Shown: positions 5,590 through 8,941 of the stretch, piece after piece
Layout: each line of letters opens with the position of its first letter
Numbering within the stretch: the first letter of the stretch is position 1
Assembly (NCBI GenBank): GCA_910578085.1
Contig: CAJTPM010000075.1
Location: 1-8,941, forward strand
Reading direction: 5' to 3'
DNA: 8,941 nt
Source: an uncultured Lachnospiraceae bacterium
Lineage (GTDB): Bacteria > Bacillota > Clostridia > Lachnospirales > Lachnospiraceae
Position numbers and translations under genes: made by a program
The notes under the pieces: model-generated
What the model saw: only the letters and a program-made list of their open reading frames with translations
Told to the model about the DNA's origin: nothing
Databases searched by the model: none

Positions 5590-6663
5590 ATGAAAGAAAT
5601 CAAAACCTTGTCCGTCATTGACGGGAAAAGCCTGTTAGGGCTGGACGTGGAACCGCCTAAATTTATCATTGCCGGGCTTATGCCGGTGGGGTTGCATATC
5701 TTATCCGGCAGCGCCAAAATCGGGAAGTCATGGCTTTCTTTATGGCTCTGCCAGCAAGTGTCCACTGGTGGGAAGGTATGGGAGTTTGAAACGCGCAAAT
5801 GCGGGACGCTCTACCTGGCATTGGAAGATACCATTGACCGGCTCCATTTCCGGCTCTCCCACATCACCGACGACGGCTCGGAACAAAGCTATTTTGCCAC
5901 GGAAGCGGATAACCTGTCCGGCTCCCTGATACCACAACTTGAAACCTTCATGGCGGCTTATCCAGACACGGGGCTTGTGGTGGTTGACACGCTCCAACGG
6001 GTACGCGGGGCGGTGAATGATAAGAACGCCTATGCCAATGACTACGACGAAATCGGGCGAATCAAGTCCTTTGCTGACCGCTTCAAGATTGCCGTGCTGC
6101 TGATTCACCACGTCCGCAAGATGCCGGACAGCGACCCCTTCAACATGGTTTCCGGCTCGGTAGGGATAATCGGCGCGGTTGACAGTATGTATGTGCTGGA
6201 AAAGGACAAACGGACAGCCAACAAAGCGACCCTTCACGTTACTGGGCGCGATATAGAGGATATGCAGCTTTTACTGGAATTTGACCGGGATATGACCGTC
6301 TGGCGGTTCGTGTCCTACCTTTCCGGGGAGCCGACAGCCGATACACTCACGCCGGTTCTGGTGAAGTTCCTTTCCAGCAAGAAAACATTCAGCGGGACAG
6401 CTACGGAACTGTTAGACAGCCTGAAAGGGATAGACAGCAGCGTTTCCTGCTCTCCCAACAGTTTAACCCGGCTACTGAAGGAACGCGCCCTGATACTGGA
6501 AAAACAGCACCATATCTGTATGGGCTTCACCCGGACAAAGAGCGCCCGCCTTGTTTCCCTCTCTATGGGTGACGATGACGATAAAAATATATATATGGGT
6601 GCGGAAGGGATACCGTCATCTACGGCGGGTGACGATACCCCCAAAACAGGGGTACATAGATAA
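5590..6663 (+). CDS. RepA-like AAA_25/RecA-fold helicase
   Basis: A 357-residue RecA-fold ATPase related to plasmid RepA (RSF1010-type) helicases; likely unwinds element DNA during replication. Start 5590 is chosen because AAAAGGAG lies about 10 nt upstream; the earlier in-frame ATG at 5569 would put that site inside the gene. Residues 33-50 (V-G-L-H-I-L-S-G-S-A-K-I-G-K-S-W) contain Walker A; L-Y-L-A-L-E-D (74-80) carries the likely catalytic Glu; L-V-V-V-D (129-133) is Walker B; L-I-H-H-V-R (171-176) is the sensor-like strand. T-G-R-D-I-E-D lies near 217. The C-terminal ~100 residues may be a DNA-binding winged helix, ending in an acidic D-D-D-D-K tail. It precedes the relaxase, typical of a rep-mob module. 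No primase domain is visible. Confidence 0.88.
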   Translation: MKEIKTLSVIDGKSLLGLDVEPPKFIIAGLMPVGLHILSGSAKIGKSWLSLWLCQQVSTGGKVWEFETRKCGTLYLALEDTIDRLHFRLSHITDDGSEQSYFATEADNLSGSLIPQLETFMAAYPDTGLVVVDTLQRVRGAVNDKNAYANDYDEIGRIKSFADRFKIAVLLIHHVRKMPDSDPFNMVSGSVGIIGAVDSMYVLEKDKRTANKATLHVTGRDIEDMQLLLEFDRDMTVWRFVSYLSGEPTADTLTPVLVKFLSSKKTFSGTATELLDSLKGIDSSVSCSPNSLTRLLKERALILEKQHHICMGFTRTKSARLVSLSMGDDDDKNIYMGAEGIPSSTAGDDTPKTGVHR

Positions 6664-6674
6664 ATACCGTCATC
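6567..6674. repeat. Iteron-like short repeats across the end of the helicase gene
   Basis: GGGTGACGAT occurs at 6567-6576 and 6627-6636, exactly 60 bp apart. ATACCGTCATC occurs at 6610-6620 and 6664-6674, 54 bp apart; its complement GATGACGGTAT resembles the first motif (shared core TGACG). The CGTCATCGTC at 6668-6677 is also complementary to GACGATGACG at 6571-6580. The clustering suggests binding sites for a replication or transfer protein, but part lies in coding sequence and could be chance in an Asp-rich tail. Confidence 0.35.
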
Positions 6675-6702
6675 GTCATCAGACAGGCGGCAACAGGGGG
6701 CA

Positions 6703-6820
6703 TATGTTACGCAATAGGGGCTTGAAAAGTGCCTGTTTACAGGCGTTTCCAGCCCCTTTTCCATGCCCGGCGGGGTTTTATACCAACTGCCCCCAAAACG
6801 GGCTTCTAAAGCGTAACATA
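6703..6820. other. Candidate oriT: nested inverted repeats upstream of the relaxase
   Basis: A perfect 10-bp inverted repeat TATGTTACGC (6703-6712)/GCGTAACATA (6811-6820) encloses a strong hairpin. That hairpin has the outer stem AGGGGCT (6716-6722)/AGCCCCT (6751-6757), an A-rich/T-rich middle, and the inner stem GCCTG (6731-6735)/CAGGC (6740-6744) with a four-base loop. A second dyad GCCCG (6765-6769)/CGGGC (6799-6803) follows. The segment has no gene and lies directly before the MobV gene, where relaxases of this family usually have their nick site. No clear match to the known MobV nick sequence was found. Confidence 0.5.
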
Positions 6821-6839
6821 GCCCCGGAAAGGAGCATTT

Positions 6840-8090
6840 ATGGGAAAGACTGACCGCTGTGTTGTGCGGAACAAAGCCTACCGCAAAGCCGGGCTTGGAA
6901 TCCGGGAACGGCACAACGAACGCAAGAACAGCGGCTATGCAAACACGGACATTGACCGGGAACGCGCCGCCCTCAACGTGCATTTCAAGCGCTGTGAGGG
7001 AAGCTATGCGGAAACATTTGAGCATATGGTAGAAAACGGCACAATCAGCACAAGGGGGCTGAAACAGGACGCTAAAGTAGTTGACGAAATGGTGTTTGAC
7101 GTGAACTCCGCATATTTTGAGCGGAATGGCGGCTATGCGTATGCAAAGCGGTTCTTTGAGGAAGCCTACCGGCTGGCAGTGAAGGAAGCCGGGGGTGAGG
7201 AATATATCCTCTCGGCAGTCATGCACGCGGATGAACGGAACCGGGCGCTCTCTGAACAGCTTGGGCGCGACATCTACCACTATCATCTCCATGTGGTGTA
7301 TGTGCCGGTGGTGGAAAAGGAAGTCAAGTGGACAAAGCGCTGCAAAGACCCGGCTCTTGTGGGGACGACAAAGGAAGTGATTCATCAGGTCAGTCATAGC
7401 AAGAAATGGGCATCTGAAAAGGCGCTGGATAAAGAAGGGAACATTCAGCGGGACGAAAACGGGAAAGCCCTTCTAATCAACGCTTATTCCCTCCTACAAG
7501 ACCGTTTTTTTGAGCATATGCAGGCGGCAGGGTTTAAAGACTTTGAGCGCGGGGAACGTGGCAGTACAGCGGCACATCTGGGCGTGCTGGAATACAAGAT
7601 AAAGCAGGACAAGGAGCGACTTGCCGGGCTTGCCGATGACGTTGCCGACAAAGAGGAACAGGCGGCGGCTCTGGATAAAACCTTGAAGCAGAAAGGCAAG
7701 CAATTAGCCGGGCTGGACAAACAGCTTACGGTCACGGAGAAAGCCAGCGCAATGTATAGCGAACTGGAACGCATGGGAAAGAAGAACCTTTGGGGACACA
7801 TGGAACTACTCCCGGAAGAATTTAAGAAGCTGCTGACCCTTGCAAAGTCCGGGCTTGCGTCACAAGGGAAAGTCCTTGAATTGCAACGGCAGCTTACCGA
7901 AGCGGTGAAGGGGCTGGAAATCTACCGTACCCGCTGGCAGGACTTAAAAGACAGGACAAAAGACTATATGGAACTGGAACGGCTGCACCCGGAACAGACA
8001 AGGAAGGCACTGGAAAGCCTGAAACGGCTGGAACCGGAAACCTCCGCGCCCACGCAATCCCCCAAAAGGAAGCGGCAACAGGAACGCTGA
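6840..8090 (+). CDS. MobV/Pre family relaxase (plasmid mobilization protein)
   Basis: A 416-residue relaxase that would nick the element's oriT and pilot the strand into a recipient. Start 6840 has AAAGGAG (6828-6834) five nt upstream. Motif I is R-H-N-E-R (24-28) followed by Y-A-N-T-D-I-D; by analogy with pMV158 MobM, His25 is the likely nucleophile. The metal-binding motif is H129-A-D-E then H-Y-H-L-H-V-V-Y-V-P-V (147-157). A segment about 165-235 contains T-K-R-C-K-D and a helix L-L-Q-D-R-F-F. From about 250 to 410 the protein is a long charged coiled coil probably used in dimerization or coupling-protein contact. It ends with a basic Q-S-P-K-R-K-R-Q. It is equivalent in position and family to TnpZ of Tn4451. 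Confidence 0.93.
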   Translation: MGKTDRCVVRNKAYRKAGLGIRERHNERKNSGYANTDIDRERAALNVHFKRCEGSYAETFEHMVENGTISTRGLKQDAKVVDEMVFDVNSAYFERNGGYAYAKRFFEEAYRLAVKEAGGEEYILSAVMHADERNRALSEQLGRDIYHYHLHVVYVPVVEKEVKWTKRCKDPALVGTTKEVIHQVSHSKKWASEKALDKEGNIQRDENGKALLINAYSLLQDRFFEHMQAAGFKDFERGERGSTAAHLGVLEYKIKQDKERLAGLADDVADKEEQAAALDKTLKQKGKQLAGLDKQLTVTEKASAMYSELERMGKKNLWGHMELLPEEFKKLLTLAKSGLASQGKVLELQRQLTEAVKGLEIYRTRWQDLKDRTKDYMELERLHPEQTRKALESLKRLEPETSAPTQSPKRKRQQER

Positions 8091-8099
8091 CCCTCCCTC

Positions 8100-8348
8100 C
8101 TGTTCTTTGGATGAGGTCGGGGGTGTGGGGGCAGAGCCACCGCATAGCACTAACGCCGCCGGTACACCAGTGGAGCCGGTTTTGCCGTAGAATGGAGCGG
8201 ACGACAGCGGGAAACAGTTCTTTTTCCTGTTCCCCGTTGTCGGCAGCGCAATGGCACGGCAAAAATCCAGACTGTCAAGGGGGAAAGGGTGGAGATTTTC
8301 AGAGCGAAGCGGCGAAAATACGACCCGACCCTTGACTGGCTGGATAGG
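8100..8348 (-). repeat. IR-B: right copy of ~250 bp inverted repeat flanking the rep-mob module
   Basis: This segment is the reverse-complement partner of 5242-5492 and begins 10 bp after the relaxase stop codon. It keeps the three long perfect blocks, the GTCAAGG/CCTTGAC dyad (7 bp here) and the loop-conserved hairpin at 8203-8241. Read as + strand RNA it would be the 3' untranslated part of the relaxase message and would be complementary to RNA from IR-A. The open frames across it on both strands are not conserved with IR-A and are not called as genes. No other gene is seen between 8091 and 8398. Confidence 0.9.
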
Positions 8349-8398
8349 TGGAACGGAAGGGAAAGACAAAAACTTGAATCAGCAGAAAGGAAATCTAA

Positions 8399-8569
8399 AT
8401 GAATAAAGCAGATACAACAACTATCACCACAAGACAGGAAGCGCCGCGGCTTATCCGGCGGATAGGCACGACCACTTATGAGGTATCTATACATTTCAGT
8501 GATACCAGCAAGGAAACAATGGCTGATAAAATCAAGAGATTGATTGAACAGGACATTCAGCTTGTGTAA
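8399..8569 (+). CDS. tnpW: Transposon-encoded protein TnpW
   Basis: A 56-residue protein. Start 8399 has AGAAAGGAAA upstream at a suitable distance. It begins M-N-K-A-D-T-T-T-I-T-T-R, then R-R-I-G-T-T-T-Y-E-V-S-I-H-F-S-D-T-S-K-E-T-M-A-D-K-I-K-R-L-I, which is the TnpW family signature as I know it: a strand with G-T-T-T-Y-E-V, H-F-S, then an amphipathic helix. TnpW lies at the end of Tn4451-type elements opposite the recombinase; its function is not established. In the circle it would lie directly upstream of the recombinase gene, so a regulatory or excision-helper role is conceivable. Its stop codon lies inside the right inverted-repeat arm (TGTAACG, 8565-8571). Confidence 0.88.
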   Translation: MNKADTTTITTRQEAPRLIRRIGTTTYEVSIHFSDTSKETMADKIKRLIEQDIQLV

Positions 8570-8601
8570 CGGTAAATATGTCCTTGACACACCGTCCGAA
8601 A
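8565..8601 (-). other. attR: right element end, inverted-repeat arm and AA core
   Basis: Reading inward on the - strand from core AA (8600-8601), the arm 8599 to 8565 matches the left arm at 21 of 35 positions without gaps, including AAGGA (8585-8581) and CGTTACA (8571-8565). ICE sequence resumes with the base after the core. An in-frame TGA at 8585-8587 just before the junction prevents any fusion of element coding sequence to the coupling-protein fragment. Confidence 0.8.
8584..8589 (+). promoter_or_regulatory. Outward-facing consensus -35 box at the right end
   Basis: A perfect TTGACA lies 10 bp before the core and points out of the element. In the integrated state no -10 follows at 16-18 nt (CTGTCT at 17). 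In the circle, the left end supplies GATAGT (2216-2221, 15-nt spacing) or TAGTGT (2218-2223, 17-nt spacing), both weak, ahead of the recombinase gene. Tn4451 is known to form a tnpX promoter this way; here it is a candidate only. Confidence 0.45.
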
Positions 8602-8941
8602 AGGCACTGTCTTAATCGAGTGCGGGAAGCTCTTACAGCGGGGCGGCTATCGGATAAAAGTGCTGAACACAATCAATTTCAAAAAGTCCATGCGCTACAA
8701 TCCCTTTGCCTATCTGCGGAGCGAGAAAGACATTTTGAAGCTGGTAAATACCATAATCGCCAACACCAAAGGCGACGGGGAGAAATCCGGGGAGGATTTT
8801 TGGGTAAAGTCGGAACGGCTTTTTTACTGCGCCCTTATCGGCTATATCCACTATGAAGCCCCGGAGGAAGAAAAGAATTTCACGACGCTGCTTGAAATGA
8901 TAAACGCCAGCGAAGCCCGCGAGGACGACCCGGAATTTCAA
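8600..8941 (+). pseudogene. virD4: VirD4-like coupling protein, 3' fragment (continues beyond window)
   Basis: From AAA at 8600 the frame reads K-G-T-V-L-I-E-C-G and continues without a stop for 114 codons to the window end. It includes Y-R-I-K-V-L-N-T-I-N-F, M-R-Y-N-P-F-A-Y-L, I-I-A-N-T-K and F-W-V-K-S-E-R-L-F-Y-C-A-L. These are typical of the segment after Walker A in TraG/VirD4 proteins, where the linker leads to the all-alpha domain. It joins in frame to the 1692-2212 fragment. The fragment lacks Walker A and membrane segments, and no ribosome binding site is seen before the first internal ATG, so separate expression of a useful product is unlikely. Confidence 0.93.

Larger units (their letters stand above)
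2211..8601 (+). mobile_element. Tn4451-like mobilizable transposon inserted in virD4
   Basis: Boundaries come from rejoining the split coupling-protein gene. Left ICE sequence reads ...GACCCG-AA and right reads AA-AGGCACT...; joining them across one shared AA (2211-2212 and 8600-8601) gives GAC CCG AAA GGC ACT, restoring the expected D-P-K-G-T in frame. The element is 6,389 bp counting one AA. It encodes a large serine recombinase, RHH regulator, two DUF6809-like proteins, RepA-like helicase, MobV relaxase and TnpW. This resembles Tn4451/Tn4453 (tnpX, tnpZ relaxase, tnpW) but with a helicase gene and no chloramphenicol resistance. It carries no conjugation channel genes, so it must be mobilized in trans. 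Confidence 0.92.

Noticed and set aside
5046..5798. 250-residue frame on the - strand across IR-A
   Set aside because: It overlaps the second DUF6809 gene, the terminator and the helicase start. Non-triplet gaps between IR-A and IR-B show the repeat is not kept as coding.
6315..7397. 360-residue frame on the - strand opposite the helicase and relaxase genes
   Set aside because: Both + strand genes carry complete catalytic motifs and ribosome binding sites; the antisense frame is a composition artefact.
8578..8856. 92-residue + strand frame starting in the right element end
   Set aside because: It is in the wrong frame for the coupling-protein sequence; the frame starting at 8600 reads the conserved VirD4 residues instead.

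Overview
The window looks like an accessory region of a gut-type Clostridia genome (Bacillota, Lachnospiraceae/Oscillospiraceae-like). The evidence is strong AGGAGG-like ribosome binding sites, moderately high GC with Firmicutes-style codon use, and gene families typical of Tn1549/CTn-type integrative conjugative elements (ICEs). No species can be named from the sequence alone. No tRNA, rRNA, CRISPR array or antibiotic-resistance gene is visible.

Layout. Bases 1-2212 are the backbone of an ICE, all on the + strand: the 3' part of a replication-initiator-like protein with a DUF6017 C-terminus, a small DUF5348 protein, a PcfB/DUF3801 conjugation protein, and the 5' part of a VirD4-like coupling protein (T4CP) gene whose start overlaps the pcfB stop. 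The T4CP gene breaks off just after its Walker A motif, in the middle of a conserved T-D-P-K-G stretch. Its reading frame resumes at 8600 and runs off the window end at 8941.

The 6.39 kb between (about 2213-8601) is a second mobile element, a Tn4451-like mobilizable transposon. In order it carries a large serine recombinase reading inward from the left end; a structured noncoding stretch; a small ribbon-helix-helix (RHH) repressor with a clear sigma-A promoter and palindromic operators; two overlapping DUF6809-like paralogues; a roughly 250 bp repeat (IR-A) followed by an intrinsic terminator; a RepA-like AAA/RecA-fold helicase; a hairpin-rich candidate oriT; a MobV/Pre relaxase; a second roughly 250 bp repeat (IR-B) in inverted orientation; and TnpW. 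The element ends carry imperfect 35 bp inverted repeats placed symmetrically around an AA core.

How it works together (inference). The serine recombinase, perhaps with TnpW, would excise and insert the element as a circle. The helicase and MobV relaxase would replicate and mobilize that circle using a conjugation machine supplied in trans. While inserted, the element inactivates the coupling protein of its own host ICE; exact excision at the AA core restores that gene in frame. Two features are not explained by the gene families. The first is the pair of long inverted repeats around the rep-mob module, which share a conserved hairpin with a compensatory base change. The second is the possible circle-junction promoter formed from the two element ends.
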